DNA of 64,000 bases from Rhodococcus opacus (GTDB lineage Bacteria > Actinomycetota > Actinomycetes > Mycobacteriales > Mycobacteriaceae), in contig NZ_JAAXPA010000003.1 of NCBI RefSeq assembly GCF_012396235.1, forward strand, positions 62,001 to 126,000, in the 5' to 3' direction. The notes beneath the pieces were generated by a model that saw only the letters and a program-made list of their open reading frames with translations, was not told the origin of the DNA and searched no databases. Position numbers and translations under genes: made by a program. Below are positions 44,697 through 53,373 of the stretch, piece after piece. How positions within the stretch are numbered: the first letter of the stretch is position 1; the number at the start of each line of letters is the position of its first letter.

Positions 44697-45195
44697 GATT
44701 CACATCCTGCACACCGTCCAGTCGACGATCGCGAGCCGTCCCGGCGTCGTCTCGACCGCCCGGGGTATGTCGCACTTCGGTGAGCACGCCCTCGGGTGGG
44801 TGGCCGTCGCCGGCATCGGCGCGGCACTCGACAAGCCTCGTCGCCGGCAGTGGGCGGGAGTTGCGGTGGGTGCCGTCGGCGCCCACGCGGCCTCGATCGT
44901 GATCAAACGCATCGTCCGCCGCCCCCGGCCGAACGACCCGTCGATCCAGGTCAACGTGTCGACGCCCAGCAAATTGAGCTTCCCGTCGTCGCACGCAACG
45001 TCCACGACAGCGGCTGCCGTGCTGCTCGGCCGTCTCACCGGGCTACCCTTGCCTGCGTTGTTGGTACCGCCGATGCTGCTCTCCCGGCTCGTTCTGGGAG
45101 TGCACTACCCGACCGATGTGCTCGCCGGATCTGCCCTGGGGGCCGCCTCTGCGGTCGCGGTGCTGAAGGCCGAGCAGAAGTTTGGAGAGAAATGA
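44677..45195 (+). CDS. PAP2-family phosphatase (Rv3807c-like)
   Basis: Membrane phosphatase of 172 residues with the three PAP2 motifs: KRIVRRPRPNDP, SFPSSHATST and RLVLGVHYPTDVLAG. In M. tuberculosis the homologue Rv3807c lies in the same operon and is thought to remove the 5-phosphate from decaprenylphosphoryl-5-phosphoribose, the step after UbiA in making the arabinose donor. The GTG start lies inside glfT2 (20-bp overlap) and the stop overlaps ubiA in ATGA, so expression is tightly coupled. Confidence 0.93.
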
Positions 45196-46097
45196 GCGAG
45201 GAACCGGCCGTCGTCACCGGACCCCCGACATCCCTGGCGGCAGGCATCGTCAAGGCCGTCCGCCCGCGTCAGTGGGTCAAGAACGTCCTGGTCCTCGCAG
45301 CTCCCGTCGCCGCGGGCACGGCGACGGAATCCGACGTCCTGCTTCCCGTCGCACTCGCCTTCGTGGTGTTCTGCATGGCAGCGTCCGGCATCTACCTCGT
45401 CAACGACGCGATGGACGTCGAGGCGGACCGCGCGCACCCCACCAAGCGATTCCGCCCCATCGCGGCCGGTGTGCTGCCCGTCAACCTGGCGTTCGGCATG
45501 GCGGTCGTGCTGCTCGGCGGGTCCATCGCCCTGTCGTTCCTCGCCAACTGGCAGCTGGCGGTCGTGATGGCCGTCTACATCGGCATCCAGCTGGCCTACT
45601 GCTTCGGTCTCAAACACCAGGCCGTCCTCGACATCTGCATCGTCTCGTCCGGGTTCCTGCTGCGCGCCATCGCAGGCGGTGTGGCCGCCGAGATCGCGCT
45701 GTCGCAGTGGTTCCTGCTGGTCATGGCTTTCGGTTCGCTGTTCATGGCGGCCGGTAAGCGATACGCCGAACTGCAGCTCGCCGAGCGCACCGGCGCGAAG
45801 ATCCGCAAGTCCCTGGAGAACTACACCACGACGTACCTGCGTTTCGTGTGGACGCTCAGCGCCACCGCGGTCGTGCTCTGCTACGGACTGTGGGCGTTCC
45901 AGCAGGACGACCTGAAGGCCACCAACTGGTACGCCATCTCCATGGTGCCGTTCACCATCGCGATCCTGCGTTACGCCGTGGACGTCGACGGCGGCGAGGC
46001 GGGGGAGCCCGAGGAGATCGCGCTGGGCGACCGCGTGCTCCAACTCCTCGCGATTGCCTGGATCGGAGTGGTGGGTGTCGCTGTCTACCTCGTCTGA
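45192..46097 (+). CDS. ubiA: Decaprenyl-phosphate phosphoribosyltransferase (UbiA, Rv3806c-like)
   Basis: UbiA-fold prenyltransferase of 301 residues that joins decaprenyl phosphate with PRPP, the first committed step toward decaprenylphosphoryl-arabinose. Motif 1 is NDAMDVEADRAHPTKRFRP (NDxxDxxxD), motif 2 is in YCFGLKHQAVLDI. Nine or so membrane helices are visible. ATG 45192 overlaps the preceding stop. The 3' end overlaps the start of aftB. Lysine and arginine residues near motif 1 suit binding of the PRPP phosphates. Confidence 0.95.
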   Translation: MSEEPAVVTGPPTSLAAGIVKAVRPRQWVKNVLVLAAPVAAGTATESDVLLPVALAFVVFCMAASGIYLVNDAMDVEADRAHPTKRFRPIAAGVLPVNLAFGMAVVLLGGSIALSFLANWQLAVVMAVYIGIQLAYCFGLKHQAVLDICIVSSGFLLRAIAGGVAAEIALSQWFLLVMAFGSLFMAAGKRYAELQLAERTGAKIRKSLENYTTTYLRFVWTLSATAVVLCYGLWAFQQDDLKATNWYAISMVPFTIAILRYAVDVDGGEAGEPEEIALGDRVLQLLAIAWIGVVGVAVYLV

Positions 46098-48018
46098 CTT
46101 GGTAGGAGGCGCCGAGGACTCGGACGCCGCCGCGGAGCGGACCACCGAACGCCACCGGAAGGCCATCCTCTCGAGGGTGGTCTTCCTCGGGGGTGTGGCC
46201 ATCTCGGCTCTCCTGATGTTCTGGGGTGCCTGGGAACGGCGATGGATTGCCGACGACGGTCTGATCGTGCTGCGCACGGTCCGCAACCTCCTCGCAGGCA
46301 ACGGTCCGGTCTTCAACTCGGGTGAGCGTGTCGAGGCCAACACCAGCACCGCGTGGACATACATCGTCTACGCGTTCAGCTGGCTCTCCCAGGCCCGGCT
46401 CGAATACGTCGTCCTGACGATCGCGCTGATCCTGTCCACGGCGGCGATCGTGCTCGCCATGTTCGGCACCGCGCGCCTGTACCGCGGTGGGTCCTTCGCC
46501 GGCGGCGGCACGCTGTTGCTGATGCCCGCCGGTGTGCTCGTGTACATCGCGGTGCCCCCGGCCCGCGACTTCGCGACGTCGGGTCTCGAAAGCTGCCTGG
46601 TCATCTTCTGGATCGCGCTGCTCTGGCTGCTGCTGGTCCGATGGAGTCAGGCCACCGCTCCGTCCACCACCTCGGTGCTCGTTCTCTCGTTCATCGCGGG
46701 CATGGGGCCCCTCGTGCGCCCCGAGCTGGCGATCCTGGGTGTGCTGTCGCTGGCCATGATCTTCCTCGCTCCCGGTCTCACCTGGGTGGTGCGGGTGGCG
46801 ATGGTGTTCGTCGCCGGCATCGTCCCGGTGGGCTACCAGATCTGGCGAATGGGCTATTACGCCCTCCCGTACCCCAACACCGCGGTGTCGAAGGACGCCG
46901 GCGGCGCCAAGTGGTCGCAGGGTTTCGCCTACCTCTGGAATCTGCTCGGCCCGTACCTGCTGTGGCTACCGCTGGTCTTCCTTTTCGCCGGCGCCGTGAT
47001 CGCCTGGCGCGGCCGGGACAAGTCCATCGAAGATGGTGTTCGTCACACCGAAGGAAATCGGCTGACGCGCCTGCGCGGATGGCTGCGGACGCAGAACGCC
47101 GTCGTCGTGTTCATTCTCGCGAGCGGGCTGATCCTCGGTCTGTACTCGTTGCGCGTCGGCGGCGACTTCATGCACGGCCGCGTTCTTCTCCCCGTTCTGT
47201 TCTGTTTCATCGTTCCCGTCGCCGTAATTCCGGTGCGAATTCCGGACCGGGCGGCGTGGGGGCGTAATGGGGAATCGTCGATTTTCCTCGCAATGGCTTT
47301 CCTGTGGGCCGGCACCGTCGTGTGGGCGTTTTTCGCGTCGAACACGACGGGAATGCCGGAAGGTGTCGTTATCGGACGTTCCGGAATTGTCGACGAACGC
47401 GCCTTCTACGTTCTCAACACCGGTCATGCGCACCCGATTCGCGCGGACGATTATCTGGACTACCCGCGGATGCGCGCCATGGTGCAGACCATCTCGGACA
47501 CCCCGGACGGCGGCCTGCTCATCCCGTCCGCCGATTACACGTACTGGTTCGTCGTTCCTCCGCCCCTTCCGATCCCGGACGGCGGCGCAGGTCACACGGT
47601 GTACTTCCTGAACCTCGGCATGACGAGCATGAACGTCGGTCTCGACGTGCGTGTGCTGGACCAGATGGGTCTCGCCTACCCGCTCGCGGCGCACACCGAG
47701 CGGTTGGACGACGGCCGTATCGGGCACGACAAGAACCTGTACCCCGACTGGGTCGTGGTGGACACGGGAATGATCGACAAGCACCCGTGGATGCCCGGAT
47801 TCCTCGATGAGGAATGGGTGACCGAGGCGCGGGTCGCGCTCACGTGCCCCGAGACGCAGGACCTGCTGACGTCGTATCGGTCGGAACTGACGTGGCCGCG
47901 ATTCAAGCAGAATTTCAAGGATGCGCTGCATTTCGCGAGTTATCGATTCGAACGAGTGCCCGCATATGAAATTCAGCGGTGCAATCTCGAGCCGCCGTTC
48001 CCGGAACCAGCCAAATAG
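46075..48018 (+). CDS. aftB: Terminal beta-(1,2)-arabinofuranosyltransferase AftB
   Basis: GT-C membrane enzyme of 647 residues that adds terminal arabinofuranose from decaprenylphosphoryl-arabinose to arabinan. After the first helix the catalytic Asp pair is in RRWIADDGLIVLRTVRN, followed by ERVEANTSTAWTYIVY. About ten helices lead to a 190-residue extracytoplasmic C-terminal domain. The GTG at 46075 with GGAG upstream is preferred (overlap with ubiA 23 bp); TTG 46054 and TTG 46099 are alternatives. Last gene of the glf operon (Rv3805c equivalent). Confidence 0.93.
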   Translation: MSLSTSSDLVGGAEDSDAAAERTTERHRKAILSRVVFLGGVAISALLMFWGAWERRWIADDGLIVLRTVRNLLAGNGPVFNSGERVEANTSTAWTYIVYAFSWLSQARLEYVVLTIALILSTAAIVLAMFGTARLYRGGSFAGGGTLLLMPAGVLVYIAVPPARDFATSGLESCLVIFWIALLWLLLVRWSQATAPSTTSVLVLSFIAGMGPLVRPELAILGVLSLAMIFLAPGLTWVVRVAMVFVAGIVPVGYQIWRMGYYALPYPNTAVSKDAGGAKWSQGFAYLWNLLGPYLLWLPLVFLFAGAVIAWRGRDKSIEDGVRHTEGNRLTRLRGWLRTQNAVVVFILASGLILGLYSLRVGGDFMHGRVLLPVLFCFIVPVAVIPVRIPDRAAWGRNGESSIFLAMAFLWAGTVVWAFFASNTTGMPEGVVIGRSGIVDERAFYVLNTGHAHPIRADDYLDYPRMRAMVQTISDTPDGGLLIPSADYTYWFVVPPPLPIPDGGAGHTVYFLNLGMTSMNVGLDVRVLDQMGLAYPLAAHTERLDDGRIGHDKNLYPDWVVVDTGMIDKHPWMPGFLDEEWVTEARVALTCPETQDLLTSYRSELTWPRFKQNFKDALHFASYRFERVPAYEIQRCNLEPPFPEPAK

Positions 48019-48355
48019 GGCGAACCGGGCGGGGCGTGGGTCACCAGGGCGTCCCGGGTAGATCTCGATGTCGGAACATCAGATCTCGTTTGTGTAACGC
48101 AGGAACTGTCGGCGACGATGTACGTCGATGATGAGTCATCGTGACGGTGGTCTGGGAAGTTCCCTGGAAAGCGCTCCGTGAGCGTTTGTCAGAGAAGTTC
48201 GTGTGACATACAGTCCACCGAGCGCAGTGTGACTTGGAAGAGGTCCGCTGCCGACCCGGCTTCATGCCCGGGCCGGCAGGTCGCCTGTTCCCCGACGGAA
48301 TCCGCCGGAGCCGCCCAGTGGCGGAGTCCGCAGACGAAGAGAGTGAGCAGTATTC
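48019..48355. other. 337-bp intergenic region before the first mycolyltransferase
   Basis: No gene is supported here. It holds an interrupted inverted repeat at 48060-48086 (AGATCT-c-GATGT, cgga, ACATC-AGATCT), a small repeat CGATGA-TGAG-TCATCG at 48126-48141, two GTGTGAC words 26 bp apart (48201, 48227), and a leader hairpin at 48248-48279. The promoter of the mycolyltransferase gene must lie in the middle part. Confidence 0.6.
48248..48279 (+). promoter_or_regulatory. Leader hairpin upstream of mycolyltransferase 1
   Basis: CTGCCGACCCGG (48248-48259) pairs with CCGGGCCGGCAG (48268-48279) with one A-C mismatch and an 8-base loop, 76 bp before the ATG. Likely in the 5' untranslated RNA. Confidence 0.45.
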
Positions 48356-49366
48356 ATGCGTTTTGCCAGACCGAGGTTGTCTCAGCGCCTCAAGCAGCGT
48401 GCGATGGCCATCGGAGCCGTCGCACTGGTACTGCCTATGGGCGCAGGAATCGCTGGTGGAGCCGTCGCCGCAGCAGCACCGACGCACGCGGGTCCCGCCA
48501 AGACCGCGCCGGCCGGTGGCTACGAGGAACTGTGGGTTCCCTCTTCCATGGGACCGATCAAGGTCCAGGTCCAGTGGGCAGCCCGCGGCGGTAGCGCCGC
48601 CCTGTACCTGCTCGACGGACTGCGCGCCCGCAACGACCGCAACGCGTGGAGTTTCGAGACCAACGCGTTCGACCAGTACCGCAACGACAACGTGACCCTG
48701 GTCATGCCCGTCGGTGGCGAGTCCAGCTTCTACTCCGACTGGTACTCGGCGAGCAACTTCAACGGTCAGCCCGTCACGTACAAGTGGGAGACGTTCCTGA
48801 CGCAGGAACTGCCCGACTTCCTGGCCAACTACGGCGTCTCGCGCACCAACAACGCCGTCCTCGGCCTGTCGATGGGTGGCAGCGCCGCTCTGACTCTCGC
48901 CGCGTACCACCGCGACCAGTTCAAGTTCGCCGGTTCGCTGTCCGGCTACCTGAACATCTCGGCTCCCGGCATGCGTGAGGCGATCCGCGTCGCGATGCTC
49001 GACGCCGGCCGCTTCAACGTCGACTCGATGTGGGGTCCGCCGTGGAACCCGGCGTGGCTGCGTAACGACCCGTTCGTGTTCGCGCCGCGTCTGCAGGGCC
49101 TGTCGATGTTCATCTCGGCTGCCAGCGGTCTGCCCGGTGAGTTCGACCACCCGCGCGCTCCGATCGACTACTACAACACCGCCAACGGCATGGGCCTCGA
49201 GGCTCTCGCCCTGGCCAACACCCGCGCCTTCCAGGTGCGTCTGGCCACCCTCGGTGTGCCGGCCACCTTCGACTTCCCCGCCAATGGCACGCACTCGTGG
49301 CCGTACTGGGGCTCGGAGTTGTTCAAGGCGCGCGGCCAGATCCTGGACACACTGGGCGCCTGGTGA
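48356..49366 (+). CDS. Mycolyltransferase 1 (antigen 85 family)
   Basis: Exported esterase-fold mycolyltransferase of 336 residues, moving mycolic acids from trehalose monomycolate to arabinogalactan or a second trehalose. The signal peptide (to AVAAAAP, about residue 42) precedes the alpha/beta hydrolase domain. Catalytic Ser is in GLSMGGSAAL, Glu in GMGLEALALAN and His in NGTHSWPYW, in antigen-85 register. DGLRARNDRNAWS and MPVGGESSFYSDWY line the trehalose site. Corresponds by position to fbpA (Rv3804c) but exact paralogue naming is not possible. Confidence 0.95.
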   Translation: MRFARPRLSQRLKQRAMAIGAVALVLPMGAGIAGGAVAAAAPTHAGPAKTAPAGGYEELWVPSSMGPIKVQVQWAARGGSAALYLLDGLRARNDRNAWSFETNAFDQYRNDNVTLVMPVGGESSFYSDWYSASNFNGQPVTYKWETFLTQELPDFLANYGVSRTNNAVLGLSMGGSAALTLAAYHRDQFKFAGSLSGYLNISAPGMREAIRVAMLDAGRFNVDSMWGPPWNPAWLRNDPFVFAPRLQGLSMFISAASGLPGEFDHPRAPIDYYNTANGMGLEALALANTRAFQVRLATLGVPATFDFPANGTHSWPYWGSELFKARGQILDTLGAW

Positions 49367-49389
49367 TCTGACACCACCCTCGTGGCGAA

Positions 49390-49418
49390 TGCCGCCCCGC
49401 CGATCCGGCGGGGCGGCA
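49390..49418 (+). terminator. 13-bp perfect terminator hairpin after mycolyltransferase 1
   Basis: TGCCGCCCCGCCG (49390-49402) and CGGCGGGGCGGCA (49406-49418) pair perfectly around the loop ATC, 24 bp after the stop. No T-run follows. Confidence 0.8.
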
Positions 49419-49529
49419 CTCGTGCGCTCCGGGGTGCCCGCGCCACGGCCGGGGCGTGAGGGAAAACCCAGGATTCCCTTCCCCCGAGAGTGCACAACGG
49501 AACGTTTTGTCAGTAAGGTGATCCCGTCG

Positions 49530-49569
49530 AGACGCCACCCGCGCAGCGAGCGCTGCGCGGGTGGCGTCT
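49530..49569 (+). repeat. 19-bp perfect inverted repeat between mycolyltransferases 1 and 2
   Basis: AGACGCCACCCGCGCAGCG (49530-49548) and its exact complement (49551-49569) are separated only by AG. This is the longest perfect hairpin I found. It stands 82 bp before the ATG of mycolyltransferase 2 and 112 bp after the terminator of mycolyltransferase 1, so it is either a second terminator, a leader RNA structure or a cruciform/protein site. A smaller repeat CGTGA-GATTT-TCACG follows at 49573-49587. Confidence 0.85.
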
Positions 49570-49651
49570 GTACGTGAGATTTTCACGAGAGTTATCGAGA
49601 GGTTGCCGCGGCCGCGGCGCGAGACGGATCAAGCGGAGGGAAGACGAGTTC

Positions 49652-50647
49652 ATGCGTGTTGGGGGTTCGACGAGAACAAGCGGATGGGCCAGGCGTACTG
49701 CCGCCGCAATTGCTCTGGCGGTCGCACTGCCGCTGGGCGTGACCATGGTGGGCGGCGGCGCAACCGCATCCGCCGCCTTCGACCCCGCCGCGCAGGACTT
49801 CTGGGTCGATTCCGCCATGGGCCCGATCAAGAGCCGCATCTGGCGGGCCGCCGACGGCAACACCAACCGGGTGGTCTACCTGCTCGACGGTCTGCGCGCG
49901 CAGGACGACCTGAGCGGCTGGGAGGTCAACACCGACGCGGGCCCGTTCCTCGCCTCGCAGAACATCAACGTCGTCCAGCCGGTCGGCGGGCAGTCCAGCT
50001 TCTACTCCGACTGGATTTCGAACTCGAACCTCAACGGCCAGAAGACCCCGTACAAGTGGGAGACGTTCCTCACGGAGGAACTTCGCGACGCACTGGCGAA
50101 CCGCCTCGGGTTCCAGTCCACCCGTAACGGCGTCATCGGCCTGTCGATGGGTGGCAGTGCCGCCCTGACCCTCGCCGCCTACCACCCCGATCAGTTCAAC
50201 TACGCGGGCTCGCTGTCCGGGTACCTGAACATCTCGGCTCCCGGCATGCGTGAGGCCATCCGCATCGCGATGCTCGACGCCGGCCGCTACAACGTCGACG
50301 CGATGTGGGGCCCGCCGTGGAACCCGGCGTGGCTGCGCAACGACCCGTTCGTGTTCGCGAACAAGCTTCGCGACAACAACACCCGCCTGTGGGTGTCGGC
50401 CGCCAACGGCATCCCCGCCCCCGGCGGAGCCGCACCGACCGGATTCATGGACGTCTTCAACGCGAGCACCGGTGCGAGCCTCGAGGCGCTGTCGCTGGCG
50501 AACACCCGTGCCTTCCAGGTCAAGATGGCGACCCTCGGCGCGAAGAACGTCACCTACAGCTTCCCGCCCCGCGGCATCCACACGTGGCGTTACTGGCAGC
50601 AGCAGATCCACGATCTGGCGGGCGACCTCGGCAACACGATCGGGTAG
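49652..50647 (+). CDS. Mycolyltransferase 2 (antigen 85 family)
   Basis: Second antigen-85 type mycolyltransferase, 331 residues with signal peptide (TAAAIALAVALPLGVTMVGGG, cleavage near ASA). It is close to copy 1: PVGGQSSFYSDW, KWETFLTEEL, GLSMGGSAALTLAAYHPDQF (catalytic Ser), SGYLNISAPGMREAIRIAM, GASLEALSLAN (Glu) and RGIHTWRYW (His; THSW replaced by IHTW). The ATG at 49652 with GGAGGG upstream is chosen; an upstream start at 49574 would break the signal peptide layout. Tandem position and strong similarity imply duplication. Confidence 0.95.
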   Translation: MRVGGSTRTSGWARRTAAAIALAVALPLGVTMVGGGATASAAFDPAAQDFWVDSAMGPIKSRIWRAADGNTNRVVYLLDGLRAQDDLSGWEVNTDAGPFLASQNINVVQPVGGQSSFYSDWISNSNLNGQKTPYKWETFLTEELRDALANRLGFQSTRNGVIGLSMGGSAALTLAAYHPDQFNYAGSLSGYLNISAPGMREAIRIAMLDAGRYNVDAMWGPPWNPAWLRNDPFVFANKLRDNNTRLWVSAANGIPAPGGAAPTGFMDVFNASTGASLEALSLANTRAFQVKMATLGAKNVTYSFPPRGIHTWRYWQQQIHDLAGDLGNTIG

Positions 50648-50728
50648 CTCGGAAGTAACAATTGCACCAGCTGTAACAGCGCGGCACTCCCACTCGTCTG
50701 TCGTTTGCGTGTAGAAAGAACCGGAACG

Positions 50729-50754
50729 CGAGGCCGTGCTCCGTGTTGGCCTCG
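50729..50754 (+). promoter_or_regulatory. Short leader hairpin before mycolyltransferase 3
   Basis: CGAGGCC (50729-50735) and GGCCTCG (50748-50754) pair around a 12-base loop, directly before the purine-rich GAGAGAGAGTGA stretch that serves as ribosome site for the ATG at 50779. Confidence 0.35.
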
Positions 50755-50778
50755 ACGCGCAGAGAGAGAGTGAACGTC

Positions 50779-52665
50779 ATGCGAGTAGGCCTGTTCAAGG
50801 CAGAACGTCAGCGTTCGTCGGCCGGGAATGTCCGAAGGCGGACGCTGGCCTCGCTTGCCGCTGTGCTCGTGGTGCCGGTGGCGGTCGGGTTCACCCAGAC
50901 CGCCACCGTCTCGGCTGCGCCGGTCGCCGCGCAGGCTCCGGTGGCCACGCAGGCTCCGGGCGGCGCGACGATCCATCACGTCGACTGGCTCACCGACCGT
51001 CGCGTGGCGATCTGGATCAACTCTCCGTCGATGGGCGTGCCGATCCAGGTGCAGATGCTGCTTGCGCGCGACTGGAACTCGAAGCCCACGGAGAAGTTCC
51101 CGTCCGTCTACATGCTCGACGGTCTCCGCGCGCAGGACAACGAGAACGGCTGGACGCTCGAGACCGACGCCGAGTCGTTCTTCGCCGACAAGAACATCAA
51201 CGTCGTCCTCCCGGTCGGCGGCCAGTCCAGCTTCTACTCCGACTGGGTGGCCCAGGACAACGGTCAGAACTACCAGTGGGAGACATTCCTCACGAAGGAA
51301 CTGCCCCCGATCCTCGAAAGCGACTGGCGCACCACGCAGACACGCGGCGTCATCGGACTCTCGATGGGCGGCACGTCCGCGATGTTCCTCGCGGCCCGCA
51401 ACCAGGGATTCTTCACGTTCGCCGCGTCGCTGTCCGGCATGCTCACCACCACCGCGCTCGGGATGCCGCAGGCCGTCGCGTACGCGATGAGCGACGCAGG
51501 CGGATTCGACGCGGACGCGATGTGGGGACCCCCGACCAGTTCGGCGTGGGAGGAGCACGACCCCTACCTGCTGGCCGACAAGCTCAAGGGCGTCAGCCTG
51601 TACATCTCCAGCGGTAGCGGAACCACCGGCCCGTACGACCAGCCGTCCGGAATCCCCGGCGTCAGCACCAATTACGCGGGTATAGGCCTCGAGATCCTGT
51701 CGCGGCTCACGTCGCAGACGTTCGCGACCAAGCTCAACAAGCTGGGCATCCCCGCCCAGGTCAACTACCGGCCGTCCGGCACACACTCGTGGCCGTACTG
51801 GCAGTTCGAGCTCCACCAGCTGTGGCCGCAGCTCGCCGGCGCCGTCGACGTCGAACCCGACAAGCCGGTGTGCACCACAGGCGGTTCCATCGCCGGGGTC
51901 GCCGGCGCGAACCCGTGGATCGGCGACTGCCTGACCCCCGAGTACAGCCTCGCGGGCGGAACGGTGCAGGACTTCCGCAACGGCCGGATCTTCGCCAAGT
52001 CCGACACCGGCGCGCAGCCGGTGGCCGGCGCCATCGGCGGCGTCTACCAGGCGACCGGTGGTCCGGGTGGGCCGCTCGGCTACCCGACGACGCCCGAATT
52101 GGCCACCCCCGACGGTCGCGGCCGCTTCAACCACTTCGAGCACGGGTCCGTCTACTGGTCGCCGCAGACCGGGGCGCACGCCGTCCGCGGCGCGATCCGC
52201 GACGAGTGGGCACGTCAGGGCTGGGAGGGCGGACCGCTCGGATACCCGGTGGCCGAGGAAGTTCCGACGCCCGGCAAGGACGGCGCGGTGCAGGGCTTCG
52301 AGATCGGCGCCATGTACTTCAGTCCCGCGAACGGCACCCACCGCGTGCAGGGAATGATCATGGGCAAGTATGCCGAACTCGGTTACGAGGGCGGGTGGCT
52401 CGGCTTCCCGAAGACCAGTGAGATCGCCGTCAAGGACGGCGGCCGGTTCAACCAGTTCGAGGGCGGCAACATCTACTGGAGCCCGCTGTCGGGTGCGTGG
52501 GCCGTCGAGAACGGACCGATCTTCGACGCCTGGAAGAGCGCCGGCTACGAGGGCGGCCGGCTCGGCTTCCCGATCAGCGACAAGTTCGCCATCCCCGGCG
52601 GCGTCCAGCAGAACTTCCAGACCGGTTACGTCACAGTGATCGACAACAAGGCCGAGATTCACTGA
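50779..52665 (+). CDS. Mycolyltransferase 3 with C-terminal LGFP repeats
   Basis: A 628-residue exported protein: signal peptide (to VSAAPV, about residue 40), antigen-85 mycolyltransferase domain (about 60-350) and about five LGFP repeats (about 395-620; GGPLGYPTTPELATPDGRGR, GGPLGYPVAEE, GGWLGFPKTSE, GGRLGFPISDK). Catalytic Ser is in GLSMGGTSAM, Glu in GIGLEILSRL and His in GTHSWPYW. The architecture resembles corynebacterial PS1/Cop1. LGFP repeats are thought to hold proteins to the arabinogalactan-peptidoglycan, so this copy may act as a wall-bound enzyme. ATG 50779 is chosen by the ribosome site. Confidence 0.95.
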   Translation: MRVGLFKAERQRSSAGNVRRRTLASLAAVLVVPVAVGFTQTATVSAAPVAAQAPVATQAPGGATIHHVDWLTDRRVAIWINSPSMGVPIQVQMLLARDWNSKPTEKFPSVYMLDGLRAQDNENGWTLETDAESFFADKNINVVLPVGGQSSFYSDWVAQDNGQNYQWETFLTKELPPILESDWRTTQTRGVIGLSMGGTSAMFLAARNQGFFTFAASLSGMLTTTALGMPQAVAYAMSDAGGFDADAMWGPPTSSAWEEHDPYLLADKLKGVSLYISSGSGTTGPYDQPSGIPGVSTNYAGIGLEILSRLTSQTFATKLNKLGIPAQVNYRPSGTHSWPYWQFELHQLWPQLAGAVDVEPDKPVCTTGGSIAGVAGANPWIGDCLTPEYSLAGGTVQDFRNGRIFAKSDTGAQPVAGAIGGVYQATGGPGGPLGYPTTPELATPDGRGRFNHFEHGSVYWSPQTGAHAVRGAIRDEWARQGWEGGPLGYPVAEEVPTPGKDGAVQGFEIGAMYFSPANGTHRVQGMIMGKYAELGYEGGWLGFPKTSEIAVKDGGRFNQFEGGNIYWSPLSGAWAVENGPIFDAWKSAGYEGGRLGFPISDKFAIPGGVQQNFQTGYVTVIDNKAEIH

Positions 52666-52692
52666 TGGCCGGATCGCAGTAGAAATCTCACT

Positions 52693-52742
52693 CGCAGCGG
52701 GCGGGGCCGGGTCCGGCGGACCAGGGTTCCGCCCGATCTGCG
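52693..52742 (+). terminator. Compound hairpin after mycolyltransferase 3
   Basis: CGCAG + CGGGCGG (52693-52704) pair with CCGCCCG + CTGCG (52729-52742) with an AT bulge, and GGTCC-GGC-GGACC (52710-52722) forms an inner stem. It follows the stop by 27 bp and precedes the lipoprotein gene. Confidence 0.6.
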
Positions 52743-52791
52743 TCTGTACCCTGTCGAGAGACAACGACTTGGAAAGCAAGGACGGAAATAG

Positions 52792-53367
52792 ATGCCGCAG
52801 CACTCACGTATCAGCACCACCTTCCGACGGACGATCGCCGTAGGCGCGCTCGCCGTCGCAGCGAGCGGATTGTTGGTCGGGTGCGGCAGCGACGATTCCA
52901 CGGCGACGTCGAACCCGTCCACCAGCGCCACGACGACCGCTGCGGCGTCCAGCTCCGCCGAGAGCTCGGCGTCTGCCGCGCCCAGCGCGAGCGCCTCGGC
53001 CCCGGCCTCCGCGCCGGTGACGAGCCCGGGTGAGGCGGCGACGGCGCCGCCGGAGCAGCCCGAGGAAGTTCCGGGCGACTTCCCCGGCCCCAGCGAGGTC
53101 CCGGTCAGCGCCGAAGGCCAGAAGTTCCTCGACGCGCTGAAGGCCAAGGGCATCGAGCCGGCCGCCGACGGCACCATGGCCGTGAGCACCGCCGACTTCA
53201 TCTGCCAGGCCAAGGCCGAAGGCAAGAGCGACGCCGAAGCGATGGTGTTCGTCACAGCGATGGTCGGCACCGAGGCGTCGGCTGCGGGTCAGGAACTGAC
53301 CCAGGAGCAGGCGACGGCCAACGCCCAGACCTACATGGATGTCGCCCACGCGACCTACTGCAAGTAG
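52792..53367 (+). CDS. DUF732 lipoprotein
   Basis: A 191-residue predicted lipoprotein. The signal peptide ends in the lipobox LVGC (Cys at residue 31). A Ser/Ala/Pro/Thr-rich low-complexity linker (about residues 33-105) leads to a DUF732 domain with GQKFLDALKAKGIEP, FICQAKAEGKSDAEAM and the final HATYCK, whose two Cys probably form a disulfide. Function unknown. It precedes the cutinase-like gene by 6 bp and is probably co-transcribed with it. Confidence 0.85.
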   Translation: MPQHSRISTTFRRTIAVGALAVAASGLLVGCGSDDSTATSNPSTSATTTAAASSSAESSASAAPSASASAPASAPVTSPGEAATAPPEQPEEVPGDFPGPSEVPVSAEGQKFLDALKAKGIEPAADGTMAVSTADFICQAKAEGKSDAEAMVFVTAMVGTEASAAGQELTQEQATANAQTYMDVAHATYCK

Positions 53368-53373
53368 ACGTCG

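Noticed and set aside
48201..48233. Two GTGTGAC words as MtrA-type boxes upstream of mycolyltransferase 1
   Set aside because: MtrA motifs are loosely defined, the words are short and their 26-bp spacing is longer than usual; chance occurrence is likely.
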